Positions 29,230 through 38,511 of a DNA stretch of 64,000 nucleotides are shown here, in pieces. The stretch is from contig NC_011026.1 of NCBI RefSeq assembly GCF_000020525.1, positions 2,462,001 to 2,526,000 on the forward strand. Reading direction: 5' to 3'. The notes under the pieces are model-generated. The model was not told the DNA's origin. It saw nothing but the letters and a program-made list of their open reading frames with translations, and made no database searches. How positions within the stretch are numbered: the first letter of the stretch is position 1; the number at the start of each line of letters is the position of its first letter. Made by a program: the position numbers and the translations under genes. This DNA comes from Chloroherpeton thalassium ATCC 35110 (GTDB lineage Bacteria; Bacteroidota; Chlorobiia; Chlorobiales; Chloroherpetonaceae).

Positions 29230-30879
29230 ATGGTTAAAAATTACTTTACCCTTTATCATCTTTCGGCTGAGATGAAAACGACGATTGAAGGCGGATACAT
29301 ATTTGAAATTTTCACGCGCCAAAAAAATGAACTTTACATAAGTCTTCTTACAAAATCAAAGGAACGGCTTGCGCTGGTTGCAACAGCCTCTCATGCCAAG
29401 CTCGCTCTTTATTTTCAGCAAGAATCACTCTCTCGAAGGAAAAACGCCGTAACGCTGATGAAAGTTCTGAATGATTTGCAGATTCAGCGGTTTTCTATCT
29501 CCGAGTTTGAGCGAATTCTTTATTTAGATTTGGAGCAGAATTATCGACTGGCTCTTCAAATTTATAGTTCCGACACCAACTTTTTTTTGCTGAAAAATAA
29601 TGTGATTATTGATGCGTTTAAAAATTCAAATGATGTGATTTGTGAAAAATTAATTGAGAAAAATCAGACACATATATTTTCTAATTTAGAGTCACTTATA
29701 AATAACTTTAGTGTATTTAAAGCAAATTTTAATACGGTTTTCAATGGAAATATTATCTCGTGTTTGCAGGAGATTTTGCCGGGATTTGATCGTCATTTGA
29801 TCAAAGAATTGATCTTTCGTTCGGATTTTAAAAATGGCACTGAACCAAATTTGGAAAAACTTCATGTCGAATTAGAGGGGCTTTTTTACGAACTAATTTC
29901 TCCAAATCCACGAGTTTATTATGAAAATGGTCGTTTAGCTCGGATGTCCATCATTGACGAATCAGGGTTAAATGAAAATGATTCTGAACGTTTTGATTCC
30001 GTTGGGGAAGCGTTCCGGTTTTATAGTTATCGACTTTATCAGGAGGAAAATTCAGGCAAAGAACGCGATGATTTGATAAAAAAAGTGGAGAAGCAAAAGG
30101 ATAAAACATTACGAAAAATAGCAACGATAAATGATGAAAAAAGCTCGGATAGAAGTCAAAAGTATGAGCAGTATGGTAAGCTTATTTTGATGAATTTATA
30201 CTTGTTAAAGAAAGGTTTAAAAGAGATAAATATTCAAAACGTTTTTGAAAATAACCGAGAAGAAAAAATTCAATTAGAGCCATCAAAAACGCCATCTGAA
30301 AATGCGGAAGTCTATTTTTTAAAAGCGAAAAAATCTAAACAAAGTGCCTCGTTAATAGCGTCGAGAATTGAGAAAACAAGAAGTGTTTTAGCCGAGCAAG
30401 AAAAAATATTGCAAGAACTTTTGGCGATGGAGAAACCGAGAGATTTTCAAAAATGGCATCGCCAAAATCTTTCGCGTTTGGGAAAGCTTGGACTCATTTC
30501 CCAAGATGAAGTGACACAGGATATGTTGTTTCGGCGATTTACGATTTCAAAATCGGCCGAGCTGTGGGTGGGGAAAAATGCGGCCAACAACGATTTGCTG
30601 ACGTTTCGTCATGCGCGGCCTAACGATATTTGGCTGCATGCTCGCGGCGTTTCCGGCTCACATTGCGTTCTGAAAACAGCTGGCATTTGTGCCCGTCAAG
30701 ATATTGAACGCGCTGCAGAAATTGCGGCATACTATTCCGCTGCAAAGTCTTCAGAGTTTGTGCCAGTGATTTACACGCCAAAAAAATACGTGCGCAAACC
30801 GAAAGGCGCATTGCCAGGCGCCGTAAAAATTGAACGAGAAGAAGTTTTGCTTGTTAGGCCGCGCATCATAGAAGAATAG
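29230..30879 (+). CDS. NFACT-domain protein, RqcH/fibronectin-binding-like
   Basis: 549 residues. The C-terminal NFACT-R domain is clear: SAELWVGKNAANNDLLTF, then PNDIWLHARGVSGSHCVLK, then the end segment YTPKKYVRKPKGALPGAV. In RqcH/Rqc2 this Asp-x-x-x-x-Arg region binds tRNA and 60S/50S-nascent chain complexes, adding C-terminal alanine tails to stalled peptides. A coiled-coil middle (residues about 270-400) fits the family. The N-terminal third is more diverged but has the length of NFACT-N. The start ATG follows GGAG, six to eight bases upstream. Likely cytoplasmic, in ribosome quality control; the older label of fibronectin-binding protein is less likely. Confidence 0.85.
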   Translation: MVKNYFTLYHLSAEMKTTIEGGYIFEIFTRQKNELYISLLTKSKERLALVATASHAKLALYFQQESLSRRKNAVTLMKVLNDLQIQRFSISEFERILYLDLEQNYRLALQIYSSDTNFFLLKNNVIIDAFKNSNDVICEKLIEKNQTHIFSNLESLINNFSVFKANFNTVFNGNIISCLQEILPGFDRHLIKELIFRSDFKNGTEPNLEKLHVELEGLFYELISPNPRVYYENGRLARMSIIDESGLNENDSERFDSVGEAFRFYSYRLYQEENSGKERDDLIKKVEKQKDKTLRKIATINDEKSSDRSQKYEQYGKLILMNLYLLKKGLKEINIQNVFENNREEKIQLEPSKTPSENAEVYFLKAKKSKQSASLIASRIEKTRSVLAEQEKILQELLAMEKPRDFQKWHRQNLSRLGKLGLISQDEVTQDMLFRRFTISKSAELWVGKNAANNDLLTFRHARPNDIWLHARGVSGSHCVLKTAGICARQDIERAAEIAAYYSAAKSSEFVPVIYTPKKYVRKPKGALPGAVKIEREEVLLVRPRIIEE

Positions 30880-30899
30880 TTGGAATCAGCAATCATGCG

Positions 30900-31154
30900 C
30901 TACCGGCGAATGCCCGTGATTTTTTCCAACTCGAAGATCGCTTCGGAGACATCATCCAATTTTCGTTTCAAAATGGCTTGTGCATCATAAAGTCCTCGAT
31001 TGTAAAAATAAGCGCCAATTTCTTTCGACATAAAGTCCAAAAGGAAGAGCGCGTCAAAATTGCCAATTTCTTGATCGAGCTCGTCTTTAAAATAGTCCTG
31101 AAGCTTCTGGATAATCACGTCTTTTTCTTCTTTCGAAAATTCAATTTCGGCCAT
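30900..31154 (-). CDS. DUF2164 family small protein
   Basis: 84 residues that match the DUF2164 pattern from end to end: IEFSKEEKDVIIQKLQDYF, then ELDQEIGNFDALFLLDFM, then EIGAYFYNRGLYDAQAIL. Predicted all-alpha cytoplasmic protein of unknown function. It is convergent with the NFACT gene (20-base gap) with no evident terminator between. Confidence 0.88.
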   Translation of the reverse strand: MAEIEFSKEEKDVIIQKLQDYFKDELDQEIGNFDALFLLDFMSKEIGAYFYNRGLYDAQAILKRKLDDVSEAIFELEKITGIRR

Positions 31155-31189
31155 AAGATTCTATTTGTCGGCGGTTAAGAAAAGAAAAC

Positions 31190-31244
31190 TTCGACTTCGC
31201 ACAGCGCACTGAAAAAAAACAATAGCGCTCAGGGCGAAGTCGAA
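31190..31244. repeat. Long hairpin with nested stems
   Basis: TTCGACTTCGC (31190-31200) pairs perfectly with GCGAAGTCGAA (31234-31244), and inside it AGCGC (31203-31207) pairs with GCGCT (31225-31229). It resembles the GCTCAG/CTTCG repeats seen near 45.5 kb. Located between the acyl-CoA synthetase stop and the DUF2164 start, it could act as a terminator or be a REP-type element. Confidence 0.6.
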
Positions 31245-31272
31245 AAGCTGCGGCGTAGATGGTTGTAAAAGC

Positions 31273-33096
31273 TTACTCCGAATCATAAGCCACGCCTTTA
31301 TAAAGGTCGTGAATCTTTTGCTTGAATTTTTCTTCGATTTTGCTACGGCGCAGTTTTAACGTCGGTGTCATGTGCCCGTCTTCGATAGTGAAAGGTTCGC
31401 TGAGCAGCAGAAATTTCCGAACTCTTTCATGGCTGGCCAGTTCGCGCGAGATGTCTCTCAGAATGTTTGTATAGAGCTGGTAAATTTCATGATGTGAAAT
31501 TAGCTCTTCAAAATTTGAATATGCCAGGCCTTTTTGTTTGGCCAAAGCTTCAAGGTTTTCAAAATTTGGGACGATCAGCGCAATTAAAAATGGGCGCTTT
31601 TCGCCAACAACCAAAGCTTGATCGATATACTTATTGGCGTGAATGCGATTTTCAATTGGGAGCGGCGCAATGTTTTTGCCACCTGAGTTTACAATGATGT
31701 GCTTTTTTCGGTCGGTGATTTTCAAATACCCTTCGCTGTCGATTTCGCCGATGTCGCCGGTGTGAAACCAGCCGTTGCGAATAACTTCTGCCGTTGCGGC
31801 GTCATCTTGCCAATAGCCTTTCATAATGTTTGGCCCGCGAAGCAAAATTTCGCCATCATCTGCAATTTTCACCTCAACGTTCTTGAGCAGTGTTCCCACT
31901 GTGCCAAATTTGACTTTACCAGGGCGATTAACATGCGTAACTGGAGCTGTTTCTGTAAGGCCAAATCCTTCAAGAATGGTGATGCCCAGCGCCTCGAAAA
32001 ACAGGCCAGTGTCTGGTGGAAGCGCCGCGCCGCCAGAGACAAAAAAGCGCAGCCGTCCGCCAAAGCGTTCGCGAATTTGTTTTAAAATTAGCAAGTTGGC
32101 AAGGGCGTATTGGCTTTCAACGAAAAAGTTTGAGCGCCCAGAGCGTTGGTCGGCATGGTGTTGGTAGCCTAAATGAAGCGCCCAATAGAAAAGCTTCTTG
32201 CGAACTTCAGCGCCATTATCAACATTTTTAAGAATGCTCGATTTGATTCGTTCAAAAAGGCGAGGGACGGTAATCACCACCGTTGGCCGTACTTCACTAA
32301 TATTTAAACTGATCGTTTCGATGCTTTCCGCATAGTAAATTTTGATACCGCAGGCAAACATCAAGTAATAACCCACGGTGCGCTCATAAGCATGCGACAG
32401 CGGCAAAAAGGAAAGGCAGGCATCGTCTTCGCTTAACGGCAGAATTGCCGAACAGGATTTGATGTTTTCGCAAATGTTTCGGTGCGTGAGCATCACGCCT
32501 TTTGGATTTCCGGTTGTGCCGGAGGTGTAAATCAGCGTGGCTATGTCGTCTTCGGAGATTGTAATAGTTTTTAAGAAATCAGGGTCGTTTTTCAACTTCG
32601 CCTCTCCGGTTTTGAGCGCAGCGGAAAAATTACATTCGCCATCTTCCTTTGCTTCGAGCGGATTGATGGAAATAAGCGTTTTGAGCTCGGGCAGCTCGTT
32701 TTTTACTCTGCGAATTTTATTGGTTTGAAGCTGAGTTGAGGTAACAATCGCTTTTGCGCCGGAATCTTGTAAAATATAGGCGAGTTGATTGGCGGGCGTG
32801 CTTGGATACAAGGGAACATTAATAGCGCCAATCTTCAGTGTTGCCATGTCGGTAATGACCCATTCGATTCTATTTTCGGAAAGAATGGCCACCCGATCAC
32901 CTTTTTGAATGCCGATCGCTTTTAAGTAGGCTGCCAGTTCATAGACATGATTAGCAATATACTTATAGCTAATCCCATGATATTCCCCATCAACTTTTCT
33001 TGAAAATCCATAATTTTGAGGTTGCTCTTTGTAGTGAGCCAAAATAGCATCAAATAGTTCTGCAAGCGTTTTAAACGATGGATTAATAAGTCCCAT
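31273..33096 (-). CDS. Long-chain fatty-acid CoA ligase (AMP-binding)
   Basis: 607 residues from the ATG at 33096 (MGLINPSFKTLAELF); a longer frame to 33138 adds 14 hydrophobic residues that do not resemble the family start. The AMP-binding P-loop YTSGTTGNPKG lies at about 190-200, SLFLPLSHAYERT-like SFLPLSHAYERT follows, EGFGLTETAP is the adenylate motif, and DRKKHIIVNSGGKNIAP marks the C-terminal hinge and lysine region. Architecture is that of FadD15-type enzymes of Bacteroidota. It activates long-chain fatty acids to acyl-CoA via acyl-AMP at the inner membrane face. Monocistronic as seen here. Confidence 0.94.
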   Translation of the reverse strand: MGLINPSFKTLAELFDAILAHYKEQPQNYGFSRKVDGEYHGISYKYIANHVYELAAYLKAIGIQKGDRVAILSENRIEWVITDMATLKIGAINVPLYPSTPANQLAYILQDSGAKAIVTSTQLQTNKIRRVKNELPELKTLISINPLEAKEDGECNFSAALKTGEAKLKNDPDFLKTITISEDDIATLIYTSGTTGNPKGVMLTHRNICENIKSCSAILPLSEDDACLSFLPLSHAYERTVGYYLMFACGIKIYYAESIETISLNISEVRPTVVITVPRLFERIKSSILKNVDNGAEVRKKLFYWALHLGYQHHADQRSGRSNFFVESQYALANLLILKQIRERFGGRLRFFVSGGAALPPDTGLFFEALGITILEGFGLTETAPVTHVNRPGKVKFGTVGTLLKNVEVKIADDGEILLRGPNIMKGYWQDDAATAEVIRNGWFHTGDIGEIDSEGYLKITDRKKHIIVNSGGKNIAPLPIENRIHANKYIDQALVVGEKRPFLIALIVPNFENLEALAKQKGLAYSNFEELISHHEIYQLYTNILRDISRELASHERVRKFLLLSEPFTIEDGHMTPTLKLRRSKIEEKFKQKIHDLYKGVAYDSE

Positions 33097-33188
33097 AACC
33101 AGAAAATTAAGGTTAAAACAAACATCAGCCAGTGTCAAACAATATCAGAAATAAGTGAAGGAAGGGCGTTGGATAGATTTTATTTATG

Positions 33189-33216
33189 TTGAAACGTAAT
33201 AAAAATGACTTATAAT
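33189..33216 (+). promoter_or_regulatory. Sigma-70-type promoter for the THUMP-like methyltransferase gene
   Basis: TTGAAA (33189-33194), a 16-base spacer, and a perfect TATAAT (33211-33216), placing a start site near 33223, about 70 bases before the ATG at 33294. Confidence 0.55.
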
Positions 33217-33293
33217 GCAATCATTTTAAGCAGTTATTTATTGTGATTGTTTGATTTAAAATTAAATGATTTTCGTTTAGTTCGTTTGCAAGC

Positions 33294-34559
33294 ATGTTAG
33301 AGATCGAATTCAGCGCGCTTCTAAAAACCGAAGCGCAGGCTTTTTTGCAGCAGCATCTCGCCGAAGATCCAAGCAGCGTGGCGCTGAAATATCACGGTGA
33401 GAAATCACTTCCCATTCGTGCCATTGCCGAACAGATTCGTTGCATTAAAAAAGCGAAGAAAAAGCTACCAAATTTTGTTCGCGAGGATATGATTTTTACC
33501 GAGCAAAGTTTGGAACAATGTTCCAGCGAGCAGACAGCGCTTTATAAATCAAGGTTGATGCAAGGTCGACGATTGATTGATCTAACAGGTGGCTTGGGCG
33601 TGGACACAATCTTTCTGGCAAAATCTTTTGAATCTGTCACTTATGTCGAGCAAGACGCCATTTTGGCTAAACTGTTTCGCCATAACCTTGAAAAGATCGA
33701 CGCAAAAAATATTGCAATTGTAAACGAAGAAAGCCTGGCTCATCTGCAAACTTATCCTAACAAATTTTTTGATTGGCTTTACATTGATCCGTCAAGGCGA
33801 AAAGACGGGCGTAGGCTGTATTCTTTAGAAGATTGTTCGCCGAATGTGTTGCTACATCAAAATTTATTGATGGCAAAAGCAGCGCAAGTTTGCATCAAGG
33901 TGTCGCCGCTGATGGATTTAACCGCGATTCAAAAAACAGTTTCCAATCTGAAGGAAATTCATGTGGTTTCGGTGGATGATGAATGTAAGGAAATTTTGAT
34001 TGTCTTAAGTGATTTGCAACTTGGCGCAGCGCCCGTTGTAAAAGCTGTGAGTTTATCCAGGAAGCAAAGTGTGCCGTCTTTTGAGCTAAGTGCAGCGGCC
34101 AGTGATGCGTTTGAGAAAAAAATTGTAGATGAACTGAGGCCCTATTTTTATGTCCCGGATGTGGCGTTAACGAAAGCAAATTTGACACCAAAGTTGGCCG
34201 CAGCGCGTGGGCTCTATTTCATCAATCCGGCGATTGATTATCTCACGGCGGATGTGTTTGATAAAGGATTTCCAGGTCGAGTGTTTCAAGTGGAGCGAGT
34301 GTTAGCGTTTAAGAAAAAAGGTTTGCGAAAGCAGCTTGTGGAAGCCGGATATGCAGCGGCGAGTCTTGCTCGTAGAGATTTTCCGTATTCGCCAGAAGAG
34401 CTCCGAAAATTGCTAAAATTGGAAGAGAGTCGTGAGGCGTTCTTGTTTTTTACAAAAACGAATTCGAAGAAGCTGGTATGTATTTGCTGTAAAAAGATGA
34501 GTGAAGCTATTGAAAGCCTTTCGGTTGAACCCTTTTCAGAAAGTAATATGGGGAAGTAA
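33294..34559 (+). CDS. Class I SAM-dependent methyltransferase, THUMP-like (PG_1098 type)
   Basis: 421 residues. A helical N-terminus (about 1-90) leads to SAM motif I LIDLTGGLGVDT at 94-105, and VTYVEQD as motif II; the active-site-like segment is DWLYIDPSRRKDGRR near residue 160. The C-terminal region matches the ferredoxin-like/THUMP-like tail of the Porphyromonas PG_1098 family. The probable substrate is RNA, by the THUMP-like and DPSR features, but no specific site is known. A good promoter stands upstream; no operon partner. Confidence 0.85.
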   Translation: MLEIEFSALLKTEAQAFLQQHLAEDPSSVALKYHGEKSLPIRAIAEQIRCIKKAKKKLPNFVREDMIFTEQSLEQCSSEQTALYKSRLMQGRRLIDLTGGLGVDTIFLAKSFESVTYVEQDAILAKLFRHNLEKIDAKNIAIVNEESLAHLQTYPNKFFDWLYIDPSRRKDGRRLYSLEDCSPNVLLHQNLLMAKAAQVCIKVSPLMDLTAIQKTVSNLKEIHVVSVDDECKEILIVLSDLQLGAAPVVKAVSLSRKQSVPSFELSAAASDAFEKKIVDELRPYFYVPDVALTKANLTPKLAAARGLYFINPAIDYLTADVFDKGFPGRVFQVERVLAFKKKGLRKQLVEAGYAAASLARRDFPYSPEELRKLLKLEESREAFLFFTKTNSKKLVCICCKKMSEAIESLSVEPFSESNMGK

Positions 34560-34649
34560 AAGGTTTTTCTTATCTTCACGCAGTTTTTGCGTTAAAAAGT
34601 AAAGGTAATTATGAAATAAGCGAAGTCGTCAGGGTAGGCATATTTATAG

Positions 34650-35705
34650 ATGGAAGGTTCAAAAAAGGGATGGAGTCTCTCGCTAAAAATCGGCGGGATT
34701 TTGTTAGGTGTTGTAACGTTAGGTGTTCTTTTTCACGAGATTGATACCGGAAAAGCTTTAGACCTAATCAGTGGGTTGGGTTTTTCGGGGATACTGATCT
34801 TTCTGCCATACATTGTGGTTTCTATGCTTGATACGTTGGGTTGGAAAGCCGTTTTTGGAGAAACAACGCAGCGCATCAATTTTGGCAAGTTGATGAAGAT
34901 CCGAATTATCGCAGAAGCCATGATGATGAGTATTCCTGCAGGCGTAGCAGTGGCTGAAACGGTAAAGCCGGTTTTGTTAAAAAGATGGCTTGGGGTTCCG
35001 ACGGCGCAAGGGGTGGCAAGTGTTGCAATAAAGAAAATGCTGTTAGGCTTTGCGCAAGGAATTTATTTGGGACTTTGTGCAACGTTTGGTTATGGAATGT
35101 TGAAATATAGTTCTCAAAGTGTCATCGGTTTTGATGGCTTACCTTGGATCGTTGTGTTGGCCTCCCTAATTTTTCTCCTTTTTTTTGGAATAGGAACTTA
35201 CATTTTTATTAACGGAGACGTGGCCGCGCGCCTGCATAAGCTGCTTATTGCTATTCCAATTAAGCCTTTAAGGATTTGGCTCGTTTCGAAGGAAACGAAA
35301 TTTGAAGAAATAGACCAGCAGCTAAGCGCGTTTCATGGTATGGGCAAAGAAAAAGCCATTCTTTCCGTTGTTTATTTCACGTTGGGCTGGTTGATGGAAA
35401 CGATGGAGACCTTTGTGATTCTATGGGTTTTGGGCGTTGATTTAAGTTATACAGATGTTCTTGCTTTTGAAACAATTTTATCCTTGATTCGCTCAATCGT
35501 ATTTTTTATCCCAGCAGGCTTAGGGATTCAAGATTTTGGATATGTGGCTTTTCTAACGGCGTTTGGCGTGGCCGACCCGTTGGCGGTAGGAGGCGCTTTT
35601 ATTTTGCTGAAACGGTTTAAAGAACTTCTCTGGATTGCACTTGGTTACTTATTGTTAGTTATTACAGGAGTTCGACTGAAAGAAATTGCGGTACAAACTT
35701 CTTAA
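34650..35705 (+). CDS. Lysylphosphatidylglycerol synthase transmembrane/flippase-like protein
   Basis: 351 residues with about eight to nine membrane segments. The order LKIGGILLGVVTLGVLFHEI at the start, then LDTLGWKAVFG and RIIAEAMMMSIPAGVAVAE, then PAGLGIQDFGYVAFLTAFGV near the end matches the UPF0104/LPG_synthase_TM family, which moves lipids or glycolipids across the inner membrane (MprF N-domain, HpnL, AglD relatives). The catalytic MprF domain is absent. It begins a rightward set with glycan-type genes, so transfer of a lipid-linked sugar is plausible. Substrate unknown. Confidence 0.82.
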   Translation: MEGSKKGWSLSLKIGGILLGVVTLGVLFHEIDTGKALDLISGLGFSGILIFLPYIVVSMLDTLGWKAVFGETTQRINFGKLMKIRIIAEAMMMSIPAGVAVAETVKPVLLKRWLGVPTAQGVASVAIKKMLLGFAQGIYLGLCATFGYGMLKYSSQSVIGFDGLPWIVVLASLIFLLFFGIGTYIFINGDVAARLHKLLIAIPIKPLRIWLVSKETKFEEIDQQLSAFHGMGKEKAILSVVYFTLGWLMETMETFVILWVLGVDLSYTDVLAFETILSLIRSIVFFIPAGLGIQDFGYVAFLTAFGVADPLAVGGAFILLKRFKELLWIALGYLLLVITGVRLKEIAVQTS

Positions 35706-35721
35706 CTTTGCATAATTTGCT

Positions 35722-36798
35722 ATGAAAAAGAAAATTTTGTTTATCTGCGGATCGATTAATCAGACAACCCAAATGCATCAAATTGCTCAGGAGCTTCCTG
35801 AGTATGAGCATTCCTTTACGCCGTACTATGCAGACGGTATGATGGAATTGCTGCGAAAATGGAAGCTGGTTGAGATGTCGATTTTAGGGGATAAACTTCG
35901 GAATAGATGTTTGGCCTATCTCAACTTGCACGATTTGCCGATTGATATGAGCGGCGCGGCAAATGATTACGATCTGGTGATTACTTGTTCTGACTTAATT
36001 GTCCCGAAAAATATTATTGGTAAGCCAACTATTTTGGTGCAAGAGGGAATGACCGACCCCGAAAATCTCATGTATCATCTTGCTAAACGCTTCAAATGGA
36101 TTCCCAGATGGCTCGCAAGCACTTCTACAACAGGCTTAAGTGATGCGTACCAGTATTTCTGTGTTGCCAGTGAAGGTTATCGCGATTTGTTCTTGAGAAA
36201 AGGTGTGAAACCGGAAAAGATAAAAATTACCGGCATTCCAAATTTTGACAATTGCAAAAGATTCTACGATAATAATTTTCCGCACAAACATTATGTGCTG
36301 GTTTGCACATCCGATACGCGAGAGACTTTCAAATATGAGAATCGAAAAAAATTTATTGAAAAATGCGTATCGATTGCAAATGGACGGCAGCTTATTTTTA
36401 AATTGCATCCGAATGAAAAATTCGATCGTGCCACGCGGGAAATCAACAAATATGCACCAGGTGCGCTCGTGTATTCATCTGGCAACACCGACGAAATGAT
36501 TGCCAATTGCGATGCGCTCATCACGCGCTTTTCTACGACGGTTTATGTCGGTTTGGCGCTTGGAAAAGAAGTGTATTCCGATTTTCCGGTTGAGGAACTC
36601 AAGCGCATGACTCCGATTCAAAATAACCGTGCGGCAAAAAATATCGCGGAAGTTTGCCGTGAAGTTTTGAGTGGAGGAAATAGAATTAAAAGAAAATCTA
36701 TGGAAACCATTTCGCGATACGATGATAAAAATGCGCTTGCGGCGATAAAAAGTGGTTATAACCAACTGTTTCAAAGCTTTTTTCTAAAAAATTCATGA
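35722..36798 (+). CDS. GT-B-fold glycosyltransferase-like protein
   Basis: 358 residues, not closely matched to a family I can name. The overall look is of a GT-B or UDP-GlcNAc 2-epimerase/CDP-glycerol transferase-like fold: MKKKILFICGS at the N-terminus, a mid-protein KIKITGIPNFDNC, then LIFKLHPNEK and, near the C-terminus, NCDALITRFSTTVYVGLALG, a segment where nucleotide-binding residues normally lie. The stop overlaps the SpsF-like start as ATGA, showing coupled translation. Likely role: transferring a sugar in the pathway built by the genes that follow. Confidence 0.6.
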   Translation: MKKKILFICGSINQTTQMHQIAQELPEYEHSFTPYYADGMMELLRKWKLVEMSILGDKLRNRCLAYLNLHDLPIDMSGAANDYDLVITCSDLIVPKNIIGKPTILVQEGMTDPENLMYHLAKRFKWIPRWLASTSTTGLSDAYQYFCVASEGYRDLFLRKGVKPEKIKITGIPNFDNCKRFYDNNFPHKHYVLVCTSDTRETFKYENRKKFIEKCVSIANGRQLIFKLHPNEKFDRATREINKYAPGALVYSSGNTDEMIANCDALITRFSTTVYVGLALGKEVYSDFPVEELKRMTPIQNNRAAKNIAEVCREVLSGGNRIKRKSMETISRYDDKNALAAIKSGYNQLFQSFFLKNS

Positions 36799-37598
36799 AG
36801 ATATTAGTTGTTGTTCAGGCTCGCTCTGGTTCAACACGTTTGCCGAATAAGGTTTTAATGCCGCTTGCTGGCGAACCTCTTTTGGTTAGGCAGCTTGAGC
36901 GGATTCAAGCTGCTTCCGTTCCGTTTCAGCTTGTGGTGGCCACCACGACGGAAGCCAAAGACCAAGTTATTCGCGATATTTGTAAGTCGGTTGGCGTGCA
37001 ATGTTTCGATGGCCACCCAACCGATTTGCTAGATCGGCATTATCAAGTGGCTGCACAAGAACAGCCCGACGCCGTCGTCAAAATTCCTTCCGATTGTCCG
37101 CTTATTGACCCTGCGATTATTGATAAAGTTCTGACCGCTTACATTGAAAATCACGATAAATATGATTTTGTAAGCAACTTGCATCCGGCTACCTATCCCG
37201 ATGGCAATGACGTGGAAATTTTTTCTATGAGCGTACTTGAAACTGCGTGGCGCGAAGCTAAGAAGGAACTTGAACGTCAACACACAACGCCCTTTATTTG
37301 GGAACAGCCAGAACGCTTTAGAATTATGAATGTCGAGTGGGAGAGCGGATTGGATTATTCCATGTCGCATCGCTTCACGATTGACTATCGGGAAGATTAC
37401 GAGTTTATCAAAGCTGTGTATGATGCGCTTTGGCGCAAAGATCGCCCTATTTTTACACTCGAAGATATTTTAGATTTGTTGGAAAATCATCCAGAGATTT
37501 ACGAGATGAATTCAAAATATGCCGGAGTGAATTGGTACAGAGAGCACATCGGCGAACTGAAGACCATTACAAGTAAACAAACCAAACAACTTTTATAA
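36795..37598 (+). CDS. SpsF/CMP-sugar-type nucleotidyltransferase
   Basis: 267 residues with the cytidylyltransferase N-terminus VVVQARSGSTRLPNKVLMPL (residues 5-24) and the acidic metal motif KIPSDCPLIDP near residue 98, as in SpsF and acylneuraminate cytidylyltransferases. SpsF-type enzymes activate sugars or polyols with CTP for surface glycans. It is coupled to the upstream GT-B gene and is 25 bases from the transketolase gene. The C-terminal part (DYREDYEFIKAVYDAL) is also of the SpsF type. Substrate unknown. Confidence 0.85.
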   Translation: MKILVVVQARSGSTRLPNKVLMPLAGEPLLVRQLERIQAASVPFQLVVATTTEAKDQVIRDICKSVGVQCFDGHPTDLLDRHYQVAAQEQPDAVVKIPSDCPLIDPAIIDKVLTAYIENHDKYDFVSNLHPATYPDGNDVEIFSMSVLETAWREAKKELERQHTTPFIWEQPERFRIMNVEWESGLDYSMSHRFTIDYREDYEFIKAVYDALWRKDRPIFTLEDILDLLENHPEIYEMNSKYAGVNWYREHIGELKTITSKQTKQLL

Positions 37599-37623
37599 GA
37601 AAGATTCCATCCGAAATACATTT

Positions 37624-38481
37624 ATGGATAGCGAAAAACAAAAGGAACTGGAGGCTTTAGCGCTTCGTGTTAGGGAGCACATTATTAAGATGTCAACAGA
37701 TGGCGGCTGCTTTATCGGCGCGTCGCTTTCATGTGCAGACTTGATCGTGTACTTATACAAAGAAGTGCTGAATGTCACGCCGGCTACTGTGAAAGATGAA
37801 AACCGTGATTATTTACTTCTCTCCAAAGGCCACGATGTGCCAGCGCTTTACGGCACGCTCGCCGAGCTTGAATTTTTCCCGAAAGAGCGTTTGAAAAATC
37901 ACCTCAAAACCACAGATTCCATTTACTGGCATCCAAACACCCAAATTCCTGGCATCGAATTTCATTCTGGTTCGCTTGGGCATTTGCTCTCAGTTTCCAT
38001 CGGCATTGCCATGGACATTAAGCTGAAAAAAGCTTCAAATAAAGTTTATGTCATTTTGGGCGACGGCGAACTCAACGAAGGTTCGGTTTGGGAATCGTGC
38101 CAAGTAGCTGCTGCGAAAAAGTTGGATAACTTGGTTGCGATTGTCGACCGAAACGAATTTCAGGCAAATATTCGCACCGAAGAACTCAGCCCGTTAGAGC
38201 CAATTGAGAAGAAATTTGAAGCCTTCGGCTGGACAACCAAACGCGTGGCTGGACACGATTTTCAAGCGTTGGAAGAGGGGTTTGCCAAATTGCCGCTTGA
38301 AGAAGGAAAGCCGACAGTCGTGATTGCCGACACCGTTCGTGGCAAAGGGTTGCCGAGCATCGAAAAACGCGCCGACCGCTGGTTTGTGAATTTCACCCAC
38401 GAAGAAATCAAATCGCTTTTAGAAGAACTTCATGGTGGAAGCACAACGGAACTGAAATCCAAAGCTTTGCACGTCAGATAA
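37624..38481 (+). CDS. Transketolase, N-terminal (thiamine pyrophosphate-binding) subunit
   Basis: 285 residues. The TPP motif is seen as GDGELNEGSVWES near residue 146 followed by NLVAIVDRNEFQ; SKGHDVPALYGTLAE and HSGSLGHLLSVSIGIAM are further family marks. Split transketolases (separate N and C subunits) are common in Bacteroidota and archaea, but this pair sits among sugar-nucleotide genes and not with pentose-phosphate genes, so it may transfer a two-carbon unit in a specialised sugar pathway. Pairs with the next gene (30-base gap). Confidence 0.92.
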   Translation: MDSEKQKELEALALRVREHIIKMSTDGGCFIGASLSCADLIVYLYKEVLNVTPATVKDENRDYLLLSKGHDVPALYGTLAELEFFPKERLKNHLKTTDSIYWHPNTQIPGIEFHSGSLGHLLSVSIGIAMDIKLKKASNKVYVILGDGELNEGSVWESCQVAAAKKLDNLVAIVDRNEFQANIRTEELSPLEPIEKKFEAFGWTTKRVAGHDFQALEEGFAKLPLEEGKPTVVIADTVRGKGLPSIEKRADRWFVNFTHEEIKSLLEELHGGSTTELKSKALHVR

Positions 38482-38511
38482 AGAACCTCGCAAGATAAGC
38501 CAGAGAAAAAA

